In this document: piece by piece, positions 51,701 to 64,000 of the stretch
How positions within the stretch are numbered: the first letter of the stretch is position 1
Layout: every line of letters begins with the position of its first letter
From: Aquila chrysaetos chrysaetos
Lineage: Eukaryota; Chordata; Aves; Accipitriformes; Accipitridae
DNA: 64,000 bases
Assembly: GCF_900496995.4 (NCBI RefSeq)
Contig: NC_044006.1
Location: forward strand, 33,975,120 to 34,039,119
Direction of reading: 5' to 3'
Notes under the pieces: generated by a model
Told to the model about the DNA's origin: nothing
The model's input: the letters and a program-made list of their open reading frames with translations, nothing else
The model's database searches: none
Program-made: the position numbers and the translations under genes

Positions 51701-54700
51701 TGTCAAGTCCATTCATATTCAACTTATTTAGCTGTAGAAGACAATGTCTTGCATCAGATGTTGCCATCATATTAAAAGTAATTTGATTCTTTTCAGCCTA
51801 TAATAGGTATTTCCTGATAAACATCCACTTGGTGACTGGCAAAGGCTACAGCAAACAGATTTTTCATCTTCATCTGTTTGGATGTCTGATTTTACTGACT
51901 TTGTAAACTGTGTAGAGGGACATCTTAGCATGGCATAATACTACTGAAGGCCCAGCTTACTTGAAAAAACCTGTAGAAGAAATTATGATGAGGTTTTTGC
52001 CACTCCCTTTGCCAAAACAAGTAGTTGGCCTGCCAATTATTTAGGTCTGCCCTGTTGCCTCAGTATGATTATTTTTTTTTATAATTCCTGCAAGAAACTG
52101 GTTACTATAATGACTTTTAAATTTGGCATGATACTATTGGCATATGACTCATCATACAATTCTGTCAATGCTATAGTGGCTTTAAAAGAAATTAAGAGAG
52201 CAAATGGTAAGGGATCAATGATACAGAAGAAAATGCACGATTTTTGCAACACTGTGATAAACCCAAGACAAGTTCACTGACATATAGACTTTAATTCCTC
52301 TTCACTTTATTTGAAAGACCTTGCTCTTTTAAAATGCTCTAAGCCCTATGGATATACCTTTCATATAAGAAAGTGAACATATTTATTTCAGAATATTTTC
52401 TAGTCTATCACTTGCAAAGAAAGAAGCCTGACTTTATCAACTACAACCATTGTACACTCCCTGTACGGCAACAAACTGAAACCACAGGAAGGACACTAAA
52501 TACAGCCTGTTTATTATATTAAGTAAACTATCTTTAAGTACTTGCCAATACCAAAAGGCATGAGCAGAAATAAAGTTTATGTTGGTGCAATGACACATGC
52601 CACCTTATGGGCCTTGAAGGGTGGGAAAGTGACATCAGAAATAAAAAGTGTGTTAGGGGGCTTTAGGAACAGAGAGTTCACTAGTTGAGAGATACACTTG
52701 GGGGCCAGTGGGAGGAAGGATTAGTTAGTCCCAGCTTTCTAGAGTAATGAACTGTATTAAAGGCTTCTCTTTTATTCCAGTGTTCTAATACTGATATTGG
52801 ACTTAAGGCACAAATACCAGCTGAATAAATAGTTTTTAAAGCTTACAGTAAGCATCTGCTTATTTTACAGTTTACTTTTTCTTTATTTAGGAAGTTTTAA
52901 CAAGTTAAGCATGCTTACAAATTCTACTTTGTACATACTGGCCAATGAAAAGCCAATAAACATTGAAGCAGCAAACTTAGTTTTCAGATTTGTTTACAGA
53001 CACGTTGTGCAGTCATATAGGCACCAGGTCATTCCATCTAAAAAGTTATTACCATACTACCAAGTGAATGCCTTTATGTTATCAAGAACATGCTGCTTCT
53101 TGAGGTTTTATTAAACTGAGTGAAAGGACGACTTTCCTTATACTTATCAGACAGACGTGTCTACCAAGAATTAATATGAAAAAACCCAACATGCATACTT
53201 TTTTTCAGATAAATGTATTCTCTCTGCATACTGAATAAATGACGACCATATTTCTATTGATTTACTATTCTGTCTAGATTGACTTGTCTCATCTCCTTGG
53301 GCTGCCTCTTACAGGCAGCAGTAAAAATAGGGTCCCCTTGTAAGAGCAGTGAGCCTGGTGAAGTAGTCTGAACTGGCTGTTAAGTGGCAAAACTTTCATG
53401 ACTATAGTAGGAAGATTAAAGGTAGCTGCAAAATCCTCTCTGCCCTCTGTCATCAACTCTGCTGGGAATACTTTTTGATATTCCATGAAAATCAATTACA
53501 TTTCAAAATCAAAGAAAACCTATTTTCCCTTTCTCAATGAAAAGTTACCAATTGTCTTGGCACTTACTAGCTGATCAGAGATTAAATCATGATTTGAGTA
53601 TTGTGAAGAAGACCAGCAAATATCAGCTAATAACGTATATTCTGCAAATCTTAGGATTTGGTTTCATTTCATTACATTGTTGAATTTAAAAGCTTGCTAA
53701 AAATGGGGTAAAGTGAGCAGTAAGTCCAAACCCTGCACTAAATTAAAGCAGCTTTAATTTTGGAATGGGCAAACCCTGATACAGACCTTCACCAACTCCT
53801 GTTTCTACAGCAAGTACTAAACCACAACTTCGTATTGTAATATTTCTATTCTTTGGCATAAATTCAAATTCTTATCTGACATCACCTTCATACCTTAGTT
53901 GAATCTCCTTGGAGCAATGGACACGTTTGTTTTCCCTTTCTCATTTTTTTCTGTATGTTTTTGAACTTCTTTCCTCAGCTGAAAGTATATGTCATAGGTC
54001 CAAGAGAATTACTAACCAGAAGTAACTGGTCTTAAAGGATCAAGAATCCAAATATAGGGTGGTAAATAAAGAACAAAGGTGACCCCTGTGTATGCACCAC
54101 CTTTCCTACAACAGCTAAGGTTTTTGATGGTTTCTTTCCCATTGTCCTTCTTGCCTTTAACAGTATGTCCTGTCTCCTAGTTTGAAATACAGCTTTTGAT
54201 AATACTAGCCTACATGTATAAATGAAGATTAAAAGGATATAGAAATGGGAACATCAAGAGATAAAGAAAATGCAGGTGATGCAACAGAAAGAGTTTTGTA
54301 TCAGTAACTGTGCAACTAAAGCAGTAAATAAAGCAAGACCTGCAACTATATTGGTATCAGTTAATAAACGTATTACATCAGGGAGTACCACTGTGATATT
54401 ATGTCAGTAGTTTATGCTCCTACCAGAGTTGAAAAAACAGTAAATTTCATAGCATACCACTGTCTGTTAATCTAAAAGGACTTAAAAGAAGGAAAGAGAT
54501 AGCATTTCAGTTGCAAACAAACAGTTGCCCCTGTCACTCAGGGCCCAAAGTGACTTTTGCATGGTGACTTAAATCTTTCCACCCAAAAGAATATCTCAAG
54601 AGAAAGGCCATTGAACAAAAGGACAATATTTATGAAGGGAAAATATACCTGAATTGCTACAGGGACTCTGAAGCAGAGTTTGAGAACCTCATGCTGTATC

Positions 54701-55846
54701 TTTGCCCTTACTGCCTGCACATGCAGGCTGGACCACAAGCCTGCGCGCATTCTCTAGACTGTGAGAGAAACAGTAGTTTTCATACCCTTTTCTAACTTAC
54801 CCCAGGAATAAAGTAAACTTTCTGGTATTATGTGCCTGAATATATAGGAGTCGTTTTGCTGGGGCCTCCTAACAGGAAGGAGCCCAGAGCGGTTAGGAAA
54901 TGACCAGTCGCAGTGGGGCATTCGTTCCAGCAAGTGCTGGAGCAGGCAGAGAGGCCATAGACAGCTCTTGCTCCCTCTTCTGACATTCTAGAGGGGAACA
55001 AGAGATCACGTTTCTTTTGTTTTCTTCCTACTCTTCAGTTTATAAGTGCACTTGGCTATATGCCGGCTTTATATATCCAATCCACGTAACAGTGCTTTTG
55101 CTCTGTCAAGAACAGCCGTCACTAACAAAAGCATCCTCACAACGCTCACATAAGGCTTAGCTTCCCCAGAAGACAAAAAGGAAGCAGAGGGGCTGTGATT
55201 TGCCCAGGACATAACCACTGGAATACACAGAACAAATCTTCTCCTGCCCTTCCCATGATCAGATTTCACAAAAAATATCCAAAGGTCTTTTTACTGCATA
55301 TCAAAACATGCACAGATTTCAAAACCTTGACACTATTAGTGAAAAAAAAATCGTTAATTCCTGCACAGAACTCCTGATCTATACCTAATTAGTATGTGAT
55401 GCATGCTAAAGTGTTGTGCTTGGCAATTCCATTCTGTTTATGTTCTTGTACGTATTTTCTGATGTGGACTAATTCCTTCATCCCCTGTCTCCCAGTGGCT
55501 GATGTGCCATACTCATAAATGGGAATCAAGAGTCTCTTTCCTGTGGACTAGTTTTTTTCTTAGCATTAGAATAGTGTTTCATCTATTAAAGCTAAATCCA
55601 AATAATATTTCCTCTCCAAACAGTTCTGCTGCATTCCCTCCCTTCATGTCTATAACCAGGCGTGAAAATTGACTTGATGGCACATCCTAGTTCTCACAAG
55701 GTGCAAAGTGGAAATTATTAAACAGCACAATTAAAATATGAGCCAGCACTGGTGTTTAGCCTAAATTTTCACTTCCCTGCCTTACTGGGTTCAAATGAAA
55801 CTTTCAAATAGGATGCCATATTTGTATCCTCAATAGTCTGATCTTA

Positions 55847-55870
55847 CATATATATACACATACATACACA
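55847..55870. repeat. AT/AC microsatellite
   Basis: Alternating TA units followed by ACACAT and ACATACACAC units. Short and imperfect. Confidence 0.8.
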
Positions 55871-56499
55871 CTTATAATTGCATACGGGAAAACAAATGAT
55901 ATTGCCATTTCTATTACACCCACTCAGGCCACACTGTTTTTTCAACATGTGGATAATTTTTTTTATGTTTGAAACTCTTAGTCCAGGGTTTATTATGACA
56001 AAAGTAACAAAAAAACAACAGTCACAGGTTTTTAAACTTATTTATGAGCAACATTTCATAAATGATGCATCAGAGCTTCTGTTATTAGCTGAAAACACTT
56101 GCTTATTTTATTTTAGTCAGGGAAATATACTCAAAATACACGAAAAAAGCCTAATAGCATGATTTGCCTCCAGAGCTTGTGCTTGGCTGTAGAGGAGCAG
56201 AGCAAGTTGGTGCCATGAGAGCATGTATGGCGTGTTTAGTGTGGTAAGACCTTGGCTCTCCCTCTGTCTCAAGCCTCCCAGGCAAGGTGAGAAAGCCCTG
56301 CCTGTCTGCATCTCCATGAAGTCATGACAGCAGACACTTGATCAGACCAAATATCCGAGACACTGCGCAGTTGATGTCTGCTTTTCTGGTGAGATTTAGT
56401 ACATAGGTCATTTGCCAGGCACAGAGAGTGGCTAACTGAGTTTGGGGAGGAAATGTCTGTGACATTTCTTCTACATGAACTTCTAGCCCTGACAGTCCA

Positions 56500-56760
56500 A
56501 TGGCCAGTGACAGGACAGCAGCTGTGATCTGTAACAGATGTGCTGTGTTTCATTTCCTGCCCGAAACCAGGAGGGACTCACGCTGTGTGAGCTGCAATCT
56601 AGTGGCTATGCTGGAAGAAAAGATTCACTCATTAGAAGGACAAACACTGACACTGGGAGGCATCAGAAATGCTCAGGAACTGGCTACCAAGAAGAGAAAA
56701 AAAAAAAACCCAAAAGAAAAGCAGGTGGGTAGTATAACCCTATGTATCCACAAGAGGTAA
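56500..56760 (+). pseudogene. Possible degraded retrotransposon ORF1-like fragment
   Basis: An 86-codon plus-strand ORF contains C-x2-C near residues 11-14 and again near 30-33, followed by a short coiled-coil-like stretch (VAMLEEKIHSLEGQ) and a Lys-rich tail. A Cys-pair motif followed by 'LLEE+v+.LE' is a pattern I associate with avian CR1 ORF1-type proteins. Downstream the frame is broken by stops and I see no esterase or reverse-transcriptase motif. It could equally be a chance ORF. Confidence 0.25.
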
Positions 56761-58724
56761 GATGACATCCTACACAACTGCAGTCAGAGGAAAATGGTAT
56801 AGCTGTGCATGGTGTTAACTCCACAACACTAGAAGGACTTAATCACAACCAGGCTTAGATGGAAATATCCGAAATGTCTTCAGCTTTCAGAAAAGTGAGG
56901 TGGTATCACTGAATGAAGCACCAAGGAGACATATTGAGGTGCCAGGGTGGCAGACAGCAGAGTGCTCCTCTGTGAGATCCCTAATCCTTGAGAGGACAAT
57001 GAGAAGAATGGTCAAGGGATGGGTAGACATCAGGATGTCTCCCTGCAATTCCAAGATCAAATAGGCTCTTGCAAGCCAGAATTCATTAGTGATGGTCAAT
57101 ACAAGTGAGAATGCTTCACAGTTGTTCATGGACTGTGTGGTGGCCCTTGCAATGTCTAGCCAAAGGTAACTCTTGAGCATCAGAGCTAACTCCTAGGCTA
57201 GGCCCAAATCTGAGCTGCACCCTCAGAGCCACACTGATGCAGGGGCTGCCACATAATCCAGGTATGCAGCTGCATGGGGTGGGGAGAGAGCCGCCTTGAA
57301 ATGCTGAGGCTGATGTTGCTGCATCACTCTCGAATTCAGCTACAAACCCAATGTCCATCCTCCATGAAAGCACACTATGGAGCACTGTCATCTGCTGCCT
57401 ATGTCTAAACTCCTTTTTGTGCAGCTCTTGCACAAAGGAAGATTAAAAGTATGGAGGGTAAGAAAATTATGTCCTTTCCCTCCCCATCCCATTTTCTGAA
57501 TTTAAAAGTTCTGGAAGGCTGATAAGGGGCAGTAATACCCACATCATCTTCTCAGAAATCCTTTTTATCCTACTTATTAGGAAAGACAGATAGCGGAAGA
57601 TGCTAGAAATGAAACCCTCAGTGGGTAAGGATGTTTTTCTAAAGATATGCTACCATTCAGTAACAGATTTTAGACTTGAAGTTGATAGATGGGGGGAAAT
57701 CCTGTACTAAGCCATGGTTCATGTTATGTATCAATTCAGTTCTAGATCACAGTGGTTCATTCTGATCTTGAAATCTAGAAATGTCTCCTTATTAGAGGGG
57801 ACAAATACAGAAATCTGTCTCTGTCATGTTCTGTTAGATTTTTAATCTTTTATGTTAAACAAACCCCTTTCTCACGCAGTAATAGAAAGAAAACTATTCC
57901 AGCCCTGCCTGTCCTCTCATTTAAAACCGCAAGTTTTCACAGCCTAAATGCCCTGCCCCAGATCCCAAATTGCACTTCATTTTCTGGACTCATAACACCT
58001 CAGGGGAGGCTATGGGTGAAATCCACTCCGTTCTATACTGGGATTTGTCCTTTGACTGGTTAAAGCTGGCTACCTGGCAGTACCAGCTTGGTGACAGACC
58101 TCAAAATTGAGACTGAGGCACATACTTTCAGTAGTGCCTTCTTACCTTATATTCCATCATTAAAAGTAACGTAAGCCTATGCCTCATTCAAGCCTTTACA
58201 AATTTTAACTATGGTTTTTCTGACTCTAATCAAACCAATTGCTGCTTGGACTCGACTCTGTACAAGCTAACTGCCACCAACACATGGATTTTGCTGCACC
58301 TGGACAACTCCACCATCCTTGGATGATGTCCTCAGTGTCACCTGTGCAGTTTTCCATTGTTTTGAACAACTAATAATATAGGCACAATCTGGAGAAACTG
58401 CAGCTGCAAAAACGTCCTTACCTAAAAATTCTGTCCCTGATGCACGAGACCACAAGAAGCCAGTAAAACTTCTTTTAGCCAATGCTAAAAGCTTGCTAAA
58501 AGCCAACGGCAGCAAGCACACAGGACATGTACTTCAAAGGTAACCACATTTAAATCAGTGAAGGCACAACTGATGTAAATGAAATCAAATTCAAGCCCTC
58601 AGTTTTGTGTCAATAGTCCAAAAATAGGAGTCTATAGAGGGTGAATGCATTTTGTAATTAAAAATGTGATATTTTAAGTTCTCATTTACTTTAAGGTACT
58701 TCCAATGAAACCAGCCTATGTATT

Positions 58725-58930
58725 AAAATAAATGCTTGACATTTATAAATCTCCCTTCTACCAAAGACCTCTAAATGCTTTACAAACTGTGTGATATATA
58801 GAGGACTTAGGAGCTGGTCTGGTCTCTGGGATGGGTCTGGATCAACATCTGAACTTTCCCAAGTCCACAAGTGTTCAGACTGGGGGTGTAGCCCAGGTCA
58901 TCACCATTGTAGGCTGGAAGAGAACAGGTG
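58725..58930 (-). repeat. Ancient amniote repeat, minus orientation, same family as the copy at 35.8 kb
   Basis: On the minus strand the sequence reads TTTGTAAAGCATTTAGAGGT then CTTTGGTAGAAGGGAGATTTATAAATG, the same tail as at 35770-35832. Upstream on the minus strand is GGACTTGGGAAAGTTCAGAT and GATCCAGACCCATCCC, which resembles the body of such repeats. It is highly diverged. The boundaries are approximate. Confidence 0.45.
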
Positions 58931-59494
58931 GTTTTGATCACACACTCCAGTCCAAATTAATCAAGAAAAGGAAACATTTAACCTCTTGATTCATGCTGAG
59001 CAGATTTGAAGTAAATAATAGAAAATGGCTAGCTTAAGTCTGCTTTGCTCCACACTTTATTGTCTTTTAAAGGAAGATGAAAATATTGAGGAAAAGCACT
59101 TTCAAACTGACCCTTCTGAGTAAAACTTCATTGTGCAAGTGGTCCAGCTAGTCTAAAAAGTAGATGTGAAAAGTTCAAAAAGGAGTAGATTTTGGCTATT
59201 ATTAATCTAAAAAGAAGAAAAATTAAATAACTGATCCAGCAAGGATTACTTACTTTCTAATATATCTGTACCGATTAAGAATAACTAAATTGATATATTT
59301 TCCCTTTTTTTTGTCCAGATAAAGTCACTCTTGGGCTGAGATCTTCCTCCAGTTTCGGCCTGGAGCACATTTTTACAGCTGAGTTATTATCCTTAAAATA
59401 TGAGTTCATACTGGAAATGCTGGCAGCCCTCTTAACTATTGTATAGCAGTGAGCACAGCTGTAACATGTTAAATATGTTGAAAGTACATGGGGG

Positions 59495-59600
59495 GAACAG
59501 AGTGGCTCAGAGGACTGGTAATAGAATAGAGAGTCTCAATGCTGGGTCACCAGGTTCGGTCATTGCTGGGACTGAAAGTCATTATCAAGCTACAGCTGTT
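59495..59600 (+). repeat. Possible tRNA-derived SINE relic with A and B boxes
   Basis: TGGCTCAGAGGA (59503-59514) resembles a Pol III A box. GGTTCGGTCATTG (59553-59565) resembles the first half of a B box, about 40 bases downstream. The arrangement matches the head of MIR-like SINEs, but the B box is degenerate and no SINE tail is obvious. Confidence 0.3.
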
Positions 59601-62600
59601 CAGTTGTCCAGGCATCAGCTACTCACAGAGAAACTCTCCATCACAAAAATACATTACCGCAACTGGTGATGTCCAACAGCCTTCCCAAGGATTGCAAAAG
59701 GTGGGGGGATGCATCCCCACAGCTGCATCCCCACAGGTTAGCTCCAAGGTGAAGAGCACTGATGGCACAGAGGGCAGAGGCTTGCACGGTCACTACCCTG
59801 CACACTGGCTGGTCCACAGAGGGTATTCATCACCAGCCTATTGCTACTGTGTCTTTTCAGGGCACTTTATTTTATCAGAAAGTTGTTAACCACCAAAGAC
59901 TGATCCCAAAAGAGTCCATTTTCCACATTAGTCAATGGACAACATCCATCCCATGACACTACCTGTTTCAGAGGAATTCTGGTGATACTGGTTAAACGAA
60001 GGCAGAAAGCAGATGACAAAGTACTTTTTCAGCTCCCCAGTTACAGTAATGCCTCGAATGACCAACTACCTTATTATTACCTCTCTCTACATTGATAGGG
60101 TAGCAACCTCTTGCTATTTGCATCAAATTATAATCCATTTCAACCTACCTCAAAACAGTAGTCAATTTTTGCATACGTAGATAAATGCAGAGTTCTGTAT
60201 TTCTCAGAATCAGGCTGCCTGCTCGAGTGCAGCCTTTTGTCGTAAACCAAAGTAGCCAAAAATGTAGCCAAAGCAACATGGGCAAATGAAGTCCAAGGTT
60301 GCTGCTTTGGTTTTCTAATGTGAAGGGATTTATTGGAGTAAATTAGGTAAGTCTCTCTGCCTCACATTTATCCATACATGCTGCAGTAATCTCTATAAAA
60401 AGCTTTGATTTATTATAGCTTTTTAGTGTACTGCCATTTTCTACCAGTCACTGTGTACAAGTCCATGTGAATGCACAGCAGTCAGATCTTGACATATGAC
60501 AAAGACGTTCTTTACTCCTTTATGGCTTTGTGTCCTCCACACAGCCTGAGTTGCAGAATTTTAGGTTGAAGTCAAAGATGTTTCTCTGGGCTGCTTTCCT
60601 GAATATCTTTCAGCTATTTGAATATTGTAGAGGTGCTCAGTTTTCTCTGGAAAAAATCTTTATGTTTGTTTTATTTTCTCTGGCATCTAGAAATCAAACT
60701 ACCATTGCTCAACACTAATTTCAGAGGTCCTAAGGACGAGCCAAGAAAGAGCAGTTAAAGAATTGTCAAGGTCTTTTTCTAAACCCTACATTTACACTTG
60801 CCCGAAAGAAGTCAGTTCTTCAGGCTACAAGGCGGCTGACTAGGAACTGCCTACTACCAGATACTGCTGTGAAAGTGTCTCAGACAACATAGAGCACCTT
60901 GCTCTGCAGCCAGAGAAGAATAAGCTGGTGGCCCACTACGGTGGTAAATGTGCAAGTGAGTCTTTGACCCAAACTGGATGATCAGCCTTGTGGGAAGCAC
61001 AGACTGGGTGGCTGAGTCTGCCATGAGTTCAGAGAGACGTCTTTTACATGAGGATAAGATGATCTCTGTACTTTGGAGGAATAAATCATAGTATAAGCTA
61101 GAGAAAAAAAGGCCAGCTGGACGGTGTACACATATTGCTGAGATGAACAGTAAATTATTTGGCAAAAACACTTTGAGGGAGAATAAAACATCCTGTGAAT
61201 TCAGGTCACACTTGGCACATAATTGTGACCAAAAGAATGAAAAAACTGGAGCTGTCAAAATGCGATGTTTCCACCATATTTCAAAATGACATGTCATTTC
61301 AGAATTTATCTAAATTTGAAGGAAAAAAAAAAAGATTAAAATTAGTTCAATAACCCAGAAATGAAAACAGAAAAATTATAGATATTTTGTCCTTGTTCTT
61401 CTTCTCACCCTCTCCCCACTCCCCAAGCTCTCTCCTGGAGTGAAGTCAAAACAACATTTTCACAACTTTTTCCATGTCACTACCCTCTCCTTCTGCACAT
61501 TTTCACTTCAAAACAAGTTTTAGAGTTATTATTTGATTCTGCCCACAAAGCCAAATTTTATTATTCACAGAGTACTATATATATAATAGTCTTGTCAGTC
61601 CTAGCCAGAGGCAAAGGGTAGCCTCAGAGCAAAAGGAAACAAGAAACATCCAAAGGAAGATAAATAGGGACGAGATGATAGGCAAATAAGTAATACTCCC
61701 ATCTTTTCTTGAGAGCTGTGTGGATAGAAAAAAGAGAGCTCTAATTAATTCCAGAGTGATGGGGACTTGAGGGCTGGACTCTGTGCACTGCATGCTTGTG
61801 AATCTTCATTCCATGTGAACCCCCTTCCTCCAAAAACCAAACAAACCCTTGTTTTGTCTTTGACATCAAAAGACACAACATAACTAACAGCAGATGTTCC
61901 GATAAACTCCAGTAGAGACCAACCTCTTGGCAGCCATATTTCTGTTCTGCAGTGGCTTTTCCAGGCGCACAAAAAATCCATTTGTGGGACTGAAAAGTAC
62001 ATGAAATGGTTTTCTGGTAGTTTTTCTTGTGGTAATTTCTGGTACTATTTCTACTATCGAGGAACTGCAGTATCATGAAAGACCCTGTTTTGTGGTTTTT
62101 CCGCCCTGTGTTACTGCAAGTGATTATAAATGCAGGGAAGTAATGCAGAAAAGCATAGGCTTGAAGCATAAAATCGGAACTAGGTGAGGACAAATTTTTA
62201 GCAGAAGCTGTTTGCACTTTCAATGGTTAAAACCTCCATAATTCAACAATCACAGTAACACACAGATCTTAGTTTAGTGAATTTGAAAAATTTGGCCTGA
62301 AATCCTGGCCCCACTGAAATTGATTAGAGTTTTGTCACCAACTTGAATGCTACCAGGATTTCACATTGTTTTAATTCTCAGAGACAGAAGCCAAACTGTA
62401 CATTACTATGCACTCTACATTGCTATGTAAATATCCAATAGATTTTTATACCAGAGATTGTCATTAATTAATAATCCCAAGCAGAGATGATTTTGCTCTT
62501 GTTTTCAGATTCAGACTGTAATTCAGTGATTTTTTTCTTCCAACAACCCAATTTTAAATGCTGTGTTATTTTTATTTTCTGCAGTACTTGCCATACAGCC

Positions 62601-64000
62601 AGCCTATGGCTGCCTGCAGACTTGTTTAATCAGGAAACAAAATCTTATTTTATGGCAAGACAGTCAACTTGTCTAGAAGCTGAAGTAATTAATAAAGATA
62701 AGGACAACCAACCTGGGAACAGGAAGGCGGCAAGTCTAATAACAACTTCCAGTATGAAACCATCTAATAAATACTTGTTATGCGCACTGAGAACAATCCT
62801 TAGGCTGCAATGTTGCCATAAATTATTCATATGAAAGTTTTGGACAGTAAACAAATTTATGAAGATAATGATCTCTTTGCATTTCATGAACAAAAGTGGG
62901 GGAGGGGTCAATCCCCAGAATAAATTGCAATGTATAAATCCACCAGCTGTAGGCATAAAGTACTGATGCAGAGATTCGCTGCTGAAATTGTAAAATAATC
63001 CCTGTGCGGTTCCTCTTTCCAGAAAGACAGCTTTGAAGAGCAACTGCAGAGCCAAAAAATTTAGCATATACTCATTTGCTGTTCTTGACCAGAGCACTAA
63101 TCACAAGTTAGGAATCAAAGCCTTTGGACTATAATGGGTGAATCAAATCAGAACTGTGAACAGCATTAGCCCTGGTCTGCTTAAAACTAACAGCAAGCAA
63201 GCGTGAAACCTTTGTCAATACAGACCACAAGGGGTTGTTACAAGTTTGGGAAACATTGATGTACATTTTTTTTTGATGTACCAGACTGCTTTTCCTCAAT
63301 TGAGGATCCATACTGAGTGACTAGGTGGTTTAAAAAGCTGAATGAATTTCACAATGGCAAAGTTTACTTCCAGTACATTCATTTAATGGCTGAGGCAACT
63401 GATGAAAGGGAAATAAAAAACTGATGAGGAGGAAAAAATATTAGACTAGAATCTAGACTCCCCCAGGACAATTCCTTGTGCTTTGTATCCTCTGTACTGA
63501 CAGACAACATATTTGCTTTCTAGCTAATTACCAAGACTAAAATTTTACATCTTTGATGTGTATTAGATCAAAGAATATTAGGAAATAAAAGTAAGATTAA
63601 CATAATTGTCTTGTACAGCTATAACAAACTATGACTACGTATACAATCAGACACCCTGCTCATCAGGAAAGGATAAACTAGAATCAACTGAACTACACAA
63701 GAATCTTGTTTAACTTTGCTTCCTCAGCAGCTTCTCACCTCTCCTGACACCCACCACTGGATCACAGATGCAAAGCCAGGAAAGATGCCCTCTCCCAATG
63801 GCCCATCTGACACCCCGAGACCCATGGGAGCTCCTCTTTCAGTTGTTGAGCCTTTAAAAAAAGTGTAGCTGCCTTGTGCAGACACAGCAGGCCATCAGCA
63901 GGGGAAGAACTAAAGGATCTCCAGCTCCAAAATCACATATCCCTACTATTTACTTGATCTAAAGGATTAACTTCTATTTATTTCTTTTACTACTATTTTC

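Larger units (their letters stand above)
48723..64000 (-). other. RBMS3: RBMS3 intron upstream of exon A (partial, runs off the window)
   Basis: More than 15 kb without a further RBMS3 exon. It contains the ancient repeat at 58.7-58.9 kb, the possible SINE head at 59.5 kb and the possible ORF1-like fragment at 56.5 kb. ORFs of 147-160 codons on the minus strand near 60.9, 61.7 and 62.6 kb have no recognisable domains and no RBMS3 similarity. Confidence 0.8.

Noticed and set aside
60854..63097. Three minus-strand ORFs of 147-160 codons (60854-61297, 61741-62223, 62645-63097)
   Set aside because: None resembles RBMS3 exons, retroelement enzymes or any known domain; no splice signals define them.
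1..64000. CRISPR arrays, operons, tRNA or rRNA genes, or a novel multi-gene system
   Set aside because: No regularly spaced direct repeats, no tightly packed long ORFs and no full tRNA or rRNA structures were seen; the window is vertebrate intronic and intergenic DNA.

Overview
The window is vertebrate nuclear DNA, AT-rich and intron-dominated, almost certainly from a bird. Its only recognisable protein-coding gene is RBMS3, a single-stranded nucleic-acid-binding protein with two RRMs. The gene lies on the minus strand, so it reads from high to low coordinates. The avian assignment rests on the RBMS3 reading, on a solo LTR at 44527-45566 whose layout I recognise from bird genomes, and on old amniote-type interspersed repeats. 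Another sauropsid is not formally excluded. Nearly all other ORFs of 60-160 codons look like chance ORFs in non-coding DNA.

Layout, reading the gene 5' to 3': the interval 64000-48723 is intron upstream of the first visible exon. Exon A (48612-48722, 37 codons) is followed by a 27.7 kb intron, exon B (20813-20893, 27 codons), a 2.5 kb intron, and exon C (18284 down to the TAA at 18155-18153, 43 codons plus stop). All three exons are phase 0 with good splice sites. Together they encode the low-complexity Gln/Pro/Thr/Met-rich C-terminal tail of RBMS3. The RRM exons lie beyond the right edge. A long AT-rich stretch (about 18152 to 8130) is read as the 3' UTR, ending at paired AATAAA signals at 8165-8152. 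The region 1-8129 is more GC-rich and is probably intergenic.

The introns contain a solo ERVL-type LTR with a perfect 5-bp target-site duplication and a ~48-bp internal tandem repeat. They also contain an ancient L2/CR1-like LINE tail, two copies of an old repeat tail in opposite orientations, a possible tRNA-derived SINE relic, a ~76-bp inverted repeat spaced 2.3 kb apart, a short local duplication, and several homopolymer tracts.

I found no novel multi-gene system. The points most worth checking are: (1) the RBMS3 stop codon is embedded in a perfect GTAAGT donor, so stopping and splicing onward are mutually exclusive; (2) a 93-nt, phase-0, CpG-rich open segment in the intron between exons A and B that could be a cassette exon; (3) the inverted repeat at 34.57/37.06 kb, which could be the ends of a 2.5-kb element.
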